Positions 53,998 to 63,909 are shown, counted from the stretch's first letter. The stretch is DNA of 64,000 bases from Perlabentimonas sp046542995 (GCA_046542995.1 JBKHAH010000005.1:1-64000); one strand, 5' to 3'. The notes: generated by a model from the sequence alone, not told the origin. Program-made: numbers and translations.

Positions 53998-55131
53998 CTA
54001 ATCAAGCTTAAATGTTTTAATATCAACATAAAAAAGGCCTTCTAACGATGAAATCCACATGGTGTTGGAAGAGTCATTAAAAAACTTGAGAACCCTTTCT
54101 GCCGGAAAATCTTTGCTATTTCCAAAGTAGTACCAAGTTTCATTATCTAGGATTGTAATCCCGTGCTCTTTTCTTGCAGATAGTGAGCCTCCAAACCAGA
54201 TCCTACCAACGCTATCTTCAGCTATTGCATCAACACAGGGCTTTGCTAAATGTTCGGGAGAAGTGTAGCCTTGCCAGGTTTTTCCGTTGAACATGGATAC
54301 GCCACCTCTGGACCTGTGGTAGCAGCTACCAACCCAAAGCCTTCCCTTTTGGTCCTGAAAAAAGGTGCTGGTTGAATTATCTATTAGTCCATGTCGTCCT
54401 GAGAAGGTTTCCCAAACTTGTCCGTTATAAACGCTAACCCCCTCCGACGAGTACTTGGCGCCGCACCATAAGTAGCCCCTGTTGTCGCTGAAAAATTGAG
54501 TTACTGAGGTGATAACGCGTGAAGATTTTTTTGGTTTGAACATTTCTCCGTTCATAAAATACGCAATGCCCTGTTCTGTGCCAACCCACACCATGCCCCT
54601 GAAATCTTGATGAATGGAGTTTACAAAGTTATCCGGTAGGCCATCGTGTGTTGTAAGGAACTGCCACTTACCGCGTTTGTTTATAATTAGGCCATTGGCG
54701 CTTCCTATCCATATTTCGTGCCTGTTTATAATTGATATGCAGTTAATAAAAGTGCTGCCATAGCCAAAAGGAATTTGAAGTGTATCAATACCTGTTGGCG
54801 TTACCCATACCAGAAGAGGTTTTCCTTTTGCACCAGTAATGCTTCCTCCGAAAAGAATACTACCGTCGGGCAGCTTTTTTGAGTTGTGGTATGAGCCATC
54901 AGGAATTTTATTGGTTCCGGAAACAATGGTGAGGGAGTCATCCTCAATAAGTCCAAGAGCACCACCTGTGTTACCATCGCTTAATCCAACCCAAACCCTG
55001 TTTTGCCAATCCTCGTTTAGGGTAAATGCATATAAGTTCTTTGGCAGTGGTATTCTATCCACCTGAGAGAAACCTATAATTGATATAGTTTGTAATACGA
55101 AGCAAATTATGATTCTAAAGTAGCTATTCAT
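53998..55131 (-). CDS. Secreted two-component-regulator-propeller (Reg_prop) protein
   Basis: 377 residues. Signal peptide (about 1-22), then Reg_prop beta-propeller repeats through the whole protein, each with the 'VWVGTEQGIAYF', 'LWVGSCYHRSRGG' or 'IWFGGSL' type signature. No membrane helix or kinase follows, unlike the hybrid two-component systems where these repeats form the periplasmic sensor. It may be a stand-alone sensor or binding protein acting with the TPR-SpoIIE phosphatase encoded 5 bases upstream. Confidence 0.85.
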   Translation of the reverse strand: MNSYFRIIICFVLQTISIIGFSQVDRIPLPKNLYAFTLNEDWQNRVWVGLSDGNTGGALGLIEDDSLTIVSGTNKIPDGSYHNSKKLPDGSILFGGSITGAKGKPLLVWVTPTGIDTLQIPFGYGSTFINCISIINRHEIWIGSANGLIINKRGKWQFLTTHDGLPDNFVNSIHQDFRGMVWVGTEQGIAYFMNGEMFKPKKSSRVITSVTQFFSDNRGYLWCGAKYSSEGVSVYNGQVWETFSGRHGLIDNSTSTFFQDQKGRLWVGSCYHRSRGGVSMFNGKTWQGYTSPEHLAKPCVDAIAEDSVGRIWFGGSLSARKEHGITILDNETWYYFGNSKDFPAERVLKFFNDSSNTMWISSLEGLFYVDIKTFKLD

Positions 55132-55136
55132 ACAAT

Positions 55137-57365
55137 CTATACCTTAAGGCCTAAAACAAGAACATCGTCAATTTGCTCATTATTGCCCTTCCATTCTGAG
55201 AAAATTCTATTTAGCTCATTTTTTTGCTTTTTACCGGAGTATTTGTAAATGGATGTTAATGTTTTATAGAATCTACGTCGGTTATATTTCTTTTTATCAT
55301 CACCACCAAACTGATCCATAAACCCATCGGTGTAAAGATATATCCAGTCACCTTTTTCTATGTCGATCGTTTTTTGAGTGAATGGTCGGTTAAACAATTT
55401 GGCAGAAGTACCAATAGACCTAAAGTCTGGTTTATTGCCAATAATTTCACCATTTCTGATAATGGTGATGGGAATTAGTGCGCCACTATACTGAATGCTT
55501 TTATCATTGGCATTTATTGTGAGGATTGCTATATCCATGCTATCTTTTAGGATAAGCTCCTCCTCCTCCTCTTTTCTAAGCTTATTACGAAGTTCAAGGT
55601 TAAGAAAATCGAGAATTTGCGCTGGTTCCGTTATGTTTTGCTGGTTAACAGCCTGGCTTAACAGATCCATACCTATTATGCTCATAAATGCACCCGGAAC
55701 ACCATGGCCAGTACAATCAGCCGCTGCAATTATTAGCTTGCCATTTTTATTAGTGAGCCAGTAAAAGTCGCCGCTAACAAAATCTTTGGGTTTGTAAAGA
55801 TAGAATGAGTCTGAAAAATGCTCCTTAGCCATTGATAATGGAGGAAGTATGGCAGTTTGAATACGTTCCGCGTATCGAATGCTGTCGGTAATTTTGCTAA
55901 TGTACCCCTCTATCACACGGTAAGCATTTTCAAGATGAGAATTTTTTTGCTCAATGTTGTTTCGCTGCTTTTCGATCTCTTCTTTTTGACTAATTATCTC
56001 CTTTTGCTGAATGCTGAGCTGGCTATGGCTCTTTTCAATCTCTGCTTTTTGTGTGGCTAGAACCTTATTTGCTTTGCGTTTAATGTTAAGCGCATAAATA
56101 ACTGAAAATAAAAGAATTATTGCAAAAACAAATCCAAATAGATAGAAATTCCTAATAACTTTTTGCCGGGCGAGTTCCTTTTCATTTATCTTTTTTGTTT
56201 GTTTAAGAAGCTGAATCTCGCCCTCCTTCTTTTCGGTTTCAAACATAACCTCCATCATGGCTATTGCTCTTGCATTCTTTTCGTTTAAAAGGCTATCTTT
56301 AAATACCGAGGCCCTTCTATAAAAGTAAAATGCAGTATCGGGCTTACTCCTTTTGCTGTATATTCTACTTAGGTTTTCGTAGGCCCATTGAGTATGGATA
56401 ATTGAACCAATTTCTTTAGCAATCTCAATACCCTTATTTGCGCACTCTTCAGCTTCATCTAGTTTATTAAGTTCGATAAGTGCTCTTGAAATATTTATGT
56501 AGGTATCGGTAATAAACTTTTTATCGCCCAGCTTTTTGTCTATCCTTAATGCTTGGTTAAAAAGATTGTAAGCTTCCTTAACTTTACCATAATGTAAAAG
56601 GATTTTACCTATTGCATTGTAGGAAATTGCTATTCCCTTTTGGCTTTCGATGCTTTTGTTGGCTTTAAGGGATTTGTTATAGTAAACGTAAGCGCTATCC
56701 ATAACACCCATGAATTCGTAAACCTCGCCAATGTTGTTATAGTTTATTGCCTGGCCAAGCGTATTGTTCATTATGCGAGCAAGATCAAGCGCCCGCTTAA
56801 AGTATGAAAAAGCCTCATTGTATTGTCCGTTAAGCGAATAGATATTACCCAAACTGTTTAATGAAACAGCAATATTAAAGGTATCTTTTGCCGTTTCTGC
56901 TGCCTTTAGCCCAAGTAAATGGTATTGGGTTGCTCTGGGGTGGTTATCCATTCGACGGTAAACCACCCCAATGCTATTATATGCTGAAGCAATTAACGGA
57001 ATGTTGTTTGCTTCCTGTGCGTGTTGAAGCGATTTATTATGATGCCCCAAAGCTTTATTATATTCTGCAATGTTTCTGTAAAGAACCCCATAGCTATGAT
57101 AAACTCTTGAAAGGGCCGTTTGGTTTGATTCCTTAGCGGCTATCAGCAAAGCTTGCTCAAGAATTTCTTCACACTTCTCAAGATACCTAGAGTCCTTATT
57201 GTAGTATTTTGAAAGCTCAATTAGAAGTTCTAACCTCGTAGAGTCTGGTTGTTCAAATTCAAGCTTAAGTAAAAGGCTATCTGGATTTTTTTTGCCAAAT
57301 GCATCACTAAATATTAGCAAAAGAAAAAAGAGAATACTTAATATTATTGGCTTGTTTCCTTTCAT
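55137..57365 (-). CDS. TPR-repeat membrane protein with SpoIIE/PP2C phosphatase domain
   Basis: 742 residues. Signal or membrane segment at the N-terminus (about 7-24), a periplasmic TPR superhelix (about 60-380, with repeats such as 'YNNIGEVYEFMG' and 'YNAIGKILLHYG'), one membrane helix (about 400-425), a cytoplasmic coiled coil (428-485), and a SpoIIE-type PPM phosphatase domain (about 495-740) with 'VSGDFYWL', 'AAADCTGHGVPGAFMS' and 'IYLYTDGFMDQFGG'; the metal-binding Asp residues are in place. It probably dephosphorylates an anti-sigma-factor antagonist or another serine-phosphorylated partner in response to an extracytoplasmic signal. First gene of the run to the Reg_prop and rhomboid genes. 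Confidence 0.93.
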   Translation of the reverse strand: MKGNKPIILSILFFLLLIFSDAFGKKNPDSLLLKLEFEQPDSTRLELLIELSKYYNKDSRYLEKCEEILEQALLIAAKESNQTALSRVYHSYGVLYRNIAEYNKALGHHNKSLQHAQEANNIPLIASAYNSIGVVYRRMDNHPRATQYHLLGLKAAETAKDTFNIAVSLNSLGNIYSLNGQYNEAFSYFKRALDLARIMNNTLGQAINYNNIGEVYEFMGVMDSAYVYYNKSLKANKSIESQKGIAISYNAIGKILLHYGKVKEAYNLFNQALRIDKKLGDKKFITDTYINISRALIELNKLDEAEECANKGIEIAKEIGSIIHTQWAYENLSRIYSKRSKPDTAFYFYRRASVFKDSLLNEKNARAIAMMEVMFETEKKEGEIQLLKQTKKINEKELARQKVIRNFYLFGFVFAIILLFSVIYALNIKRKANKVLATQKAEIEKSHSQLSIQQKEIISQKEEIEKQRNNIEQKNSHLENAYRVIEGYISKITDSIRYAERIQTAILPPLSMAKEHFSDSFYLYKPKDFVSGDFYWLTNKNGKLIIAAADCTGHGVPGAFMSIIGMDLLSQAVNQQNITEPAQILDFLNLELRNKLRKEEEEELILKDSMDIAILTINANDKSIQYSGALIPITIIRNGEIIGNKPDFRSIGTSAKLFNRPFTQKTIDIEKGDWIYLYTDGFMDQFGGDDKKKYNRRRFYKTLTSIYKYSGKKQKNELNRIFSEWKGNNEQIDDVLVLGLKV

Positions 57366-57476
57366 TCTTATTATGATTAACTTGTAAATATATAAAAAAT
57401 AGACGATGCATTGAGGCGAGTTTTAAAAAAGTGAAAAAAACAACACGTTTGTCTTTTATTGCATACGTTTTTGTTT

Positions 57477-57485
57477 TATGTTTGC
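57477..57485 (+). promoter_or_regulatory. candidate -7 box upstream of the AsmA-like gene
   Basis: TATGTTTGC fully matches TAnnTTTGy. TTTG and TTG words lie 25 and 15 bases upstream, neither at ideal spacing. It lies in the 205-base divergent region between the SpoIIE and AsmA genes. Confidence 0.35.
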
Positions 57486-57570
57486 GTTGTTTAGTTGATA
57501 ATTAAATGGTGCCTTTTTTATTACCACATAACTTTAGCAGAAGAGTTTACTGCCGTTTTTTACTAAGCCT

Positions 57571-60141
57571 ATGGGAAAATTTGCCAGAATAGCGCTGTTT
57601 ATTATCGCATTTATTATCGCATTTATAGTAAGCCTAATTGTTACTGGCTTTTTGCTTGAGGGAAAATTAATTGCAGTAAGTCTTGAACAGCTTAACAATA
57701 ACCTAACCACCTCTCTTAAGGTTAAAGAAATTGATGCGTCCCTTCTAAGGAGCTTTCCTAAAGTATCTATCAGAATGAAAGGTGTTGAGATTATTGAAGG
57801 TAGTCTGGATGTTCCTCCTGAGTTTGAGCCTGGTTTAATTTCTATTGAGGAGGTCTCACTTAGGTTTGGTATAATGGGGCTTTTAAAAAAGGAGTATAAT
57901 ATTGAGGAGGTTGTTTTAAAGAATGGATGGTTGAACCTTTACTTTAATCAGGAGGGAGAAGGGAATTTTAAAATTTTTAAGGAAACACAGAAGGATGCAA
58001 AAGGTGGATGGTTAATGGAGATGGAGAGAATAAGATTCCAAAACATTAACATAAACTATATCGATATTCGTACAGGCTGGATATTTAAGGGCTTGTTGCA
58101 GGACTTAACCACAAAGGGACAAGCAACAAGCGATTTTGTGTTATTAAATATCGCGGCTGATATTCAAGTGGGCATTCTGAGGCAAGGGAACTTTCACTAC
58201 TTACGAAACCAAAAAACCAGCTTTGAAACGGAGCTCCTCGTTTCGGATGATGTGGTTGATTTATCAAACAGCAATGCTAAAATTGCAGGATCAGACCTAA
58301 ACTTTAGCGGTAGCATAGGCCGTAGGATAGGCGATCCGGTTTTTCTTAATATCAGCAGTAGGGACATGAGCCTGGAGCTACTGCTGGCATTCTTATCGCA
58401 GTATAATCTTTCCCTTCCTCCTAAAACTCAAACAAAGGGAAGCGTGGCGTTCCAGTTTTCATTAGATGGAAAAAGCAAAACTGAAGAGCCCTATAAAATT
58501 GACTTAAATTTTGCATCAAGCCAACTTGATATTAGTATCCCCGAAAAACCAGAATTATTTTTAAAATCAATTAATGGTAGTTTTACCAATGGTAAGCTGG
58601 GTACCTCAAAATCCTCTGAAATTATACTTTCAAACTTTCAGGTTGAATCAGCGAGTAGCAATATGCACGGCTCACTTAAAATTAAAAATATTAGCAGTCC
58701 TCTTTACCATTTGGATATAGAACAGAGTATTCATATGACAGATCTTTTGGCCTGGGGGATTGATTTTCCCGTAACCTCAGGAACAATTTCTGGTAGCATT
58801 GAAGCTCTTGGAAGGTTACAAACAATAGAGAAAATTTCATTAAATCATTTTGAAAACTCAAAAATATTTGCCGACCTAACCATAACCAGCTGGGATTTTA
58901 AAGAGGCGGGGCGTATTCCTGATTTAAAGAGCGTTTCAGGAAACATAAGTGTTAAGAATCAGGATATTTCCTATTCTAAGCTAACGGGAAAACTACATGG
59001 TTCTGGTTTTGAAACCGAATTGCAGGCAACCAATGCCGGAGGGATATTTTTCGGAAACAGAAAGGCGATTATCAACACGAGCATTACTATAGATTCGCTT
59101 AACACCAGTTGGCTTTTAAATCAGGATAAAGATGAGAATACCGAGGGAATATACCAACGCTCAACATGGGATAAAATACACAGCCTCTCTGGCGATATTT
59201 TTATTGATAAGCTGGTACATAAGAACTTTCATCTTACCCCATTAAGTGCAGATATGTACGTTAAGGGTCAGAACCTGCTTTGCAATAGTTTTTTGGGGCG
59301 TACCTGCGACGGACTTTTAACTGGAAAATTCAGCATGCAGTTTCTTGATAATGATGAGCAGCTTCTTTCTGCTGATGTTGATCTTGACGGAATGGATATC
59401 GCTAAACTCTTTAAATCATTCAACAACTTTGAGCAGGATGTAATTACCAGCAGTAACATATCGGGCATGATTGAGGGTTCCTTAAACTTCTCAACCCCAC
59501 TTTTAAAGGGAGATATGGTGCGTCATGATCTTAAAGCCTCCTCGAACATAAGAGTAGCAAATGGCAGGCTAAGAGATCTTGAGCAGCTAAATAGCTTGTC
59601 TCGTTTCATCTCGTTGGAAGAGTTGCAGGACATTAAGTTTAGTACGCTGGAGAATAATATTCTTATAGAGAATCAGAAAGTTATAATACCACAAATGGAT
59701 GTAGAATCCTCTGCACTTAACCTAGCCTTGTCTGGAACGCATTCCTTTAACGGAGATTATACCTATAGGTTTCACTTATTGCTTTCCGATCTGCTTTTTA
59801 ATAAGTTTACGCGCAATAACGAAGAGGATTATAAGTTTGGATATATTGAGGATGACCAAACAAAGAAGGCAAAGCTGTATCTTAAACTGGATGGGAATAG
59901 CGAGAGCCATGAAGTTTCCTATGATGGATCTGCTGCTAAGGATGCCTTTAGGCAAAACCTGAGAGAGGAGAAGGAGTCATTAAAAGGAATTTTAAGAGAC
60001 GAGTTTAAGTTTTTAGACAGAACAAGAGACGAGTCAGCACAGCCTTCAGATAGCATTCAAACACAAATAGAAGAGGATGCCCCAGAATTTACCATTGAAT
60101 GGGATGATGAAGATGACCAGAATCCAATGATGGTTCCTTAG
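57571..60141 (+). CDS. AsmA family protein
   Basis: 856 residues. An N-terminal membrane anchor (about 5-28, 'IALFIIAFIIAFIVSLIVTG') is followed by the AsmA N-terminal domain ('SLKVKEIDASLLRSFPKVSI') and a long series of repeating beta strands (about 35-790) with an AsmA_2-type C-terminal section ('FSTLENNILIENQKVIIPQM'). The C-terminal 60 residues are charged and contain many acidic residues. AsmA-like proteins form bridge-like periplasmic grooves that help lipid transport to the outer membrane. A histidine kinase follows 34 bases downstream. Confidence 0.9.
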   Translation: MGKFARIALFIIAFIIAFIVSLIVTGFLLEGKLIAVSLEQLNNNLTTSLKVKEIDASLLRSFPKVSIRMKGVEIIEGSLDVPPEFEPGLISIEEVSLRFGIMGLLKKEYNIEEVVLKNGWLNLYFNQEGEGNFKIFKETQKDAKGGWLMEMERIRFQNININYIDIRTGWIFKGLLQDLTTKGQATSDFVLLNIAADIQVGILRQGNFHYLRNQKTSFETELLVSDDVVDLSNSNAKIAGSDLNFSGSIGRRIGDPVFLNISSRDMSLELLLAFLSQYNLSLPPKTQTKGSVAFQFSLDGKSKTEEPYKIDLNFASSQLDISIPEKPELFLKSINGSFTNGKLGTSKSSEIILSNFQVESASSNMHGSLKIKNISSPLYHLDIEQSIHMTDLLAWGIDFPVTSGTISGSIEALGRLQTIEKISLNHFENSKIFADLTITSWDFKEAGRIPDLKSVSGNISVKNQDISYSKLTGKLHGSGFETELQATNAGGIFFGNRKAIINTSITIDSLNTSWLLNQDKDENTEGIYQRSTWDKIHSLSGDIFIDKLVHKNFHLTPLSADMYVKGQNLLCNSFLGRTCDGLLTGKFSMQFLDNDEQLLSADVDLDGMDIAKLFKSFNNFEQDVITSSNISGMIEGSLNFSTPLLKGDMVRHDLKASSNIRVANGRLRDLEQLNSLSRFISLEELQDIKFSTLENNILIENQKVIIPQMDVESSALNLALSGTHSFNGDYTYRFHLLLSDLLFNKFTRNNEEDYKFGYIEDDQTKKAKLYLKLDGNSESHEVSYDGSAAKDAFRQNLREEKESLKGILRDEFKFLDRTRDESAQPSDSIQTQIEEDAPEFTIEWDDEDDQNPMMVP

Positions 60142-60175
60142 AAAAAAAGATTCACTTAAACTAATACGAACGATT

Positions 60176-61336
60176 TTGAAAATATATTTAGCAAAACAGC
60201 GATGGAAAATATTCTTGCTGGTTGTTGCCATAATTATAGGTTTTGCCTCGCTATACATTACCAATAACTTAGTACGAGAGCTTTCCGTTGAGGAGAGAAA
60301 AAAGATAGAGTTATGGGCTGAGGCAATCCGCCAGCTCTCGCAAATAGATGATCTTGATGACTCCCGCCAAAACTTCTCCATAATAATGGAGGTGATTGAT
60401 AATAACACTACTGTTCCGGTAATACTTGCCAATGACGATGATGAGATAATTGGCCATAACAACATAAGTTCAAAGGTTATATCGAATGATGAGGCTGCCT
60501 CCAGGCTTTTGTCTAGTATGAAAGCATCCAAAGAACCCATAGAGGTAACCCTGCTTGATGGTACAAAAAATTATGTTTACTATAAAGACAGCACAACGCT
60601 GGTTCGTTTAACCTACTACCCATATGTTCAGCTTTTTGTCATCGTAATATTCATTCTAATTTCTTACTACGCCTTTAACCAATCAAGAAAATCGGAGCAA
60701 AATCAAGTTTGGGTAGGTTTGGCCAAAGAAACGGCCCATCAACTCGGAACGCCAACCTCATCGCTTTTGGCATGGCTCGAAATCCTAAAGGATACCGATT
60801 TGCACCCCGATTTAATTTCAAATTTTGAAAGGGACGTGGCTCGGCTCGAAAAGATAGTTGATCGCTTTTCAAAGATAGGGTCAAGCCCATCGCTGGAATC
60901 GACCAACCTAGTGACTGTAGTGGATGCAACCATTAATTACTTGCGAGATAGAATTTCCAAAAAGGTTTCCATTGAAAAATTATATCAATCCACCGATTTT
61001 ATAACAGCATCAATTAATCGTACTCTTTTTGAATGGGTTCTTGAGAATGTAATTAAGAACTCTGTAGATGCCATAGAGTCAAAAGGGAAGGTGAAGGTTT
61101 CGATTGTTGACAATACGCAGGTTGTTTTTATTGATATTGTTGATACTGGGAAGGGTATCCCCAAGTCACACTTTAATACAATATTCCAGCCAGGCTTTAC
61201 AACAAAGGCAAGGGGCTGGGGTCTAGGGTTAACTTTGTCAAAACGAATTGTAGAGGTTTACCATAAGGGTAAAATATTTGTTAATTCCTCTGAGGTTGGT
61301 AAAGGGAGCACGTTTCGGATTGTTCTAGAGAAGTAG
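60176..61336 (+). CDS. Membrane sensor histidine kinase (TTG start)
   Basis: 386 residues from a TTG at 60176; there is no ATG before residue 60 or so, and the segment after the TTG (basic residues, then a hydrophobic helix at about 11-29) is a normal N-terminus. A periplasmic loop (about 30-150), a second helix (about 152-172), then HisKA with His188 in 'ETAHQLGTPTSSL' and HATPase_c (about 270-386) with N box 'VIKNSVDAIE', G1 'DTGKGIPK' and G2 'GWGLGLTLSKRI'. 'AHQLGTP' is the Bacteroidota variant of the H box. There is no response regulator nearby. Confidence 0.92.
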   Translation: MKIYLAKQRWKIFLLVVAIIIGFASLYITNNLVRELSVEERKKIELWAEAIRQLSQIDDLDDSRQNFSIIMEVIDNNTTVPVILANDDDEIIGHNNISSKVISNDEAASRLLSSMKASKEPIEVTLLDGTKNYVYYKDSTTLVRLTYYPYVQLFVIVIFILISYYAFNQSRKSEQNQVWVGLAKETAHQLGTPTSSLLAWLEILKDTDLHPDLISNFERDVARLEKIVDRFSKIGSSPSLESTNLVTVVDATINYLRDRISKKVSIEKLYQSTDFITASINRTLFEWVLENVIKNSVDAIESKGKVKVSIVDNTQVVFIDIVDTGKGIPKSHFNTIFQPGFTTKARGWGLGLTLSKRIVEVYHKGKIFVNSSEVGKGSTFRIVLEK

Positions 61337-61345
61337 TAGTGTTCG

Positions 61346-61408
61346 CACCCAGCCCTATGAAGGGAGCAGGCTTCCTCCCTCCCTTAATGCCAGTTTCTGG
61401 GTGTTTTT
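61346..61408 (+). terminator. compound hairpin terminator overlapping the end of the S41 gene
   Basis: Outer arms CACCCAG (61346-61352) and CTGGGTG (61397-61403), inner arms AAGGGAG (61360-61366) and CTCCCTT (61379-61385), then TTTTT. It suits termination of the plus-strand kinase gene but lies across the last codons of the convergent S41 gene. Confidence 0.5.
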
Positions 61409-63127
61409 GTGTCTGCTTTCAGATGATTGAATTGATGCGGTTTCTTTCACCTCTTTTTTGGGTTCACTATCAAAAGTTCCTTTGCTAAGAATTTCCCTAA
61501 ACCGATTTTCATCATTAAATAAATCTTTACACACATTAATTACATCATCGTTATTAATACTATACTCGGCCTCGCCTTTCTGAAGGTAGTATCTTCCAAT
61601 AATTTCCTCCTCCAGCAATCTTTTAATTTCAGATTCGAAATGATGTAGGTCTTTGTACCTGTTTTTAACGACAATAGCCTCCAAACTGTCAATTGTTGGT
61701 TGGGCAATCGAATAGTAGTTTTCCTCTTTAGATGCTTCTATAAGGCTGTTTAGAGCTTGCTCCGTTTGGCTTTGATATTCAAATTCGCAGGTATCTAAAA
61801 ATGTAATGAAATTTTCATACTGCTGTTTGGTAAAGCCAAAAGAGCCAGGTGTTTCAATATCCTTATTTCTGGCTCTAAACTGGGTAGCATAGTTGAAAAA
61901 AATGTTTTGTGCATAAAGAACGGATGCTATGCGGCTATATGGTGATACCTGATGCTCAATATCAGGAGCAATACCTCCGCCATCGAAAACTTTTCGGCCA
62001 TTACGGGTTGTAAACTCAGATATTAAAGAATCGGGAATGTAGCGAATGCTGCCGTCATCATTTCGCTTTGTGAAATCAACTGCCTGAATGCAACGTCCGC
62101 TGGGAATGTAGTATTTGGCTGTTGTTACTTTAAGCTGAGTATTATAGGGAAGAGGACGGGTTGCCTGAACCAGCCCCTTGCCAAACGTACGCTCGCCAAT
62201 AATAATGGCCCTGTCCAAGTCCTGAAGGGCCCCTGCAACAATCTCCGAGGCCGATGCTGAAATCCTGTCAACAAGAACGATTAGGGGCGTTTCGGTATCA
62301 ACTGGTTTTGATTGAGTTTTATACTCTTGATCAAACTGCGATATTTGTCCCTGAGTATATACCACCAGCTCATCCTTATCTACAAATAGATTTACAATTT
62401 TTACAGCCTCGTTAAGGAGCCCTCCCGGGTTGCTACGTAAATCGAGAATTAAGTTCTGTGCCTTTTGTGCTTTTACGTCTTTAAGAGCTGCTTCCACCTC
62501 CTTGTTGCAATTGGCAGTAAAATTAGCCAGCCTAATGTAGCCTGTATTCTCATTTATAATAGCATGGTAAGGTACGCTGGGTATATGAATCTTCTCGCGC
62601 TCAAACTTGAAGGTTATTGGCTCTGCATGACCAAAACGTTTAACAACAACTGTTAGATTTGTTTTGGGAGCACCCTTAAGCTTGTTGCTCACTTTATCAA
62701 CCATCATGCCTTCAACGCTCTCGCCATTAATTTCCTGAATAATGTCACCAGCCATAATCCCTGCTTTGTGTGCGGGGCTACCCTCGTAAACTTCGGCAAT
62801 AATTGGAAAATTTTCAGAGTGCCTAATAAGTGCGCCCATACCCCCATATTCGCCAGTTGTTTGAAATTCAAGGGCATCTGCACCCTCTTCTGGGATAAAC
62901 TCATTGTAAGGGTCGAGCGATTCTAATATGGCTTCTATGCCAACGTGAATTAGCTCCTCTGAATCGGTCTCGTCAACATAAAAAATGCTGAGTTCCCTAA
63001 AAAATGAGAAAAATATGTCAAGACTCTTGGATGTTTTAAAATCTACTGATTTAAATGCAACCAGCGTAAAAAGAATTATTGATATTGGCACCCAGATGAG
63101 TATCTTTCTTAGTTTTCTCCTATTCAT
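61355..63127 (-). CDS. S41 family C-terminal processing peptidase
   Basis: 590 residues from the ATG at 63127 (MNRRKLRKILIWVPISIILF, a signal anchor); an ATG at 63211 would add 28 residues ahead of it and is less likely. Order: an N-terminal helix region, a PDZ domain (about 90-180), then the S41 protease domain (about 190-385) with 'LILDLRSNPGGLLNEAVKI', the catalytic Ser in 'DRISASASEIVAGAL' and the Lys in 'GERTFGKGLVQ', followed by a helical C-terminal region. CtpA-like enzymes trim periplasmic proteins. The last dozen residues ('LALREGGSLLPS') come from DNA that forms the terminator hairpin of the neighbouring gene. It starts 148 bases after yidD. Confidence 0.93.
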   Translation of the reverse strand: MNRRKLRKILIWVPISIILFTLVAFKSVDFKTSKSLDIFFSFFRELSIFYVDETDSEELIHVGIEAILESLDPYNEFIPEEGADALEFQTTGEYGGMGALIRHSENFPIIAEVYEGSPAHKAGIMAGDIIQEINGESVEGMMVDKVSNKLKGAPKTNLTVVVKRFGHAEPITFKFEREKIHIPSVPYHAIINENTGYIRLANFTANCNKEVEAALKDVKAQKAQNLILDLRSNPGGLLNEAVKIVNLFVDKDELVVYTQGQISQFDQEYKTQSKPVDTETPLIVLVDRISASASEIVAGALQDLDRAIIIGERTFGKGLVQATRPLPYNTQLKVTTAKYYIPSGRCIQAVDFTKRNDDGSIRYIPDSLISEFTTRNGRKVFDGGGIAPDIEHQVSPYSRIASVLYAQNIFFNYATQFRARNKDIETPGSFGFTKQQYENFITFLDTCEFEYQSQTEQALNSLIEASKEENYYSIAQPTIDSLEAIVVKNRYKDLHHFESEIKRLLEEEIIGRYYLQKGEAEYSINNDDVINVCKDLFNDENRFREILSKGTFDSEPKKEVKETASIQSSESRHKNTQKLALREGGSLLPS

Positions 63128-63275
63128 TTTGTTGATATTTTTATGGCGTAAAAGTCCTGTATAGATTAATCCGTTTAAAACACAGAACAAAGTAAACAAA
63201 TATAAGACCAAAATAGGGTTAATGATTCAAATAAATTACAGCTAAAAAAGGTAAAAAGTCCCAAAATGTCCAATA

Positions 63276-63506
63276 CTAGGGGACAGGGTCGTAACCATGA
63301 CCGCCCCAAGGGTGGCAGCTTGCAATTCGTTTTAAGCAGAGCCATCCGCCTTTAAAGGGGCCATGCTTTTTTATAGCCTCCATGCAGTACGACGAGCACG
63401 TGGGGGTATATCGGCAGCTTGCAGGAAAAAAAGGGCTAATAACAATTTGATAAAGACTGATTGGAAGTGTAAAAATGAATGATAGTATTTTCCTAAAAAT
63501 TTTCAT
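63276..63506 (-). CDS. yidD: Membrane protein insertion efficiency factor YidD
   Basis: 76 residues with the full family core: 'YQIVISPFFPASCRYTPTCS' followed by 'YCMEAIKKHGPFKGGWLCLK' and 'CHPWGGHGYDPVP'; N-terminal amphipathic helix. It supports YidC-dependent insertion of inner-membrane proteins. Overlaps the end of rnpA by 14 bases, as in many Bacteroidota. Confidence 0.95.
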   Translation of the reverse strand: MKIFRKILSFIFTLPISLYQIVISPFFPASCRYTPTCSSYCMEAIKKHGPFKGGWLCLKRIASCHPWGGHGYDPVP

Positions 63507-63909
63507 TTGCTGCAGGCCCTTTTTGGGTTAAAATATTTTGAATGATAGAATTTATTGCGGATTCTAAATCTGTATAACTATGTTCATCCGAAGAAACGTA
63601 AACAAGGGCAATGTAAATATGTTTGTTTTCTTGTTCTTTTAATGCGTACAGTGGGAGCTTGTTCACTCTGTATGCTTCTCGTATTCTGCGTCGCACCTTG
63701 TTACGGTCTGCTGCCTTTTTTATTCTTTTTTTAGGAACAACAGTAAGCACTTTTAAGCTGGGTTTTTCCCCATCCGTATTTTCCAGTATAAATTTTGACA
63801 TAACCGGATAGCAAAAAACCGTATTACCAGTGGCAAATAGTTTATCAATTATCTTTTTGCTGGAAAGCCTTTCCCTTTTTGGGAAACTCTGGGGTTTCAT
63901 GCTGGCCAT
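63493..63909 (-). CDS. rnpA: Ribonuclease P protein component
   Basis: 138 residues from the ATG at 63909; a second ATG at 63900 (MKPQSFPKRERLSSKK) is an equally good start. RnpA fold with the RNR motif 'RNKVRRRIREAYR' (about 72-84) and the N-terminal 'FPKRERLSSKKIIDKLFATG'. It binds RNase P RNA and pre-tRNA leaders. Start of a small operon with yidD; the 91 bases beyond it to the window edge hold no gene that I can support. Confidence 0.95.
   Translation of the reverse strand: MASMKPQSFPKRERLSSKKIIDKLFATGNTVFCYPVMSKFILENTDGEKPSLKVLTVVPKKRIKKAADRNKVRRRIREAYRVNKLPLYALKEQENKHIYIALVYVSSDEHSYTDLESAINSIIQNILTQKGPAANENF

Noticed and set aside
63128..63211. Upstream ATG of the S41 protease
   Set aside because: The 28 added residues precede a proper basic and hydrophobic signal anchor that starts at 63127.
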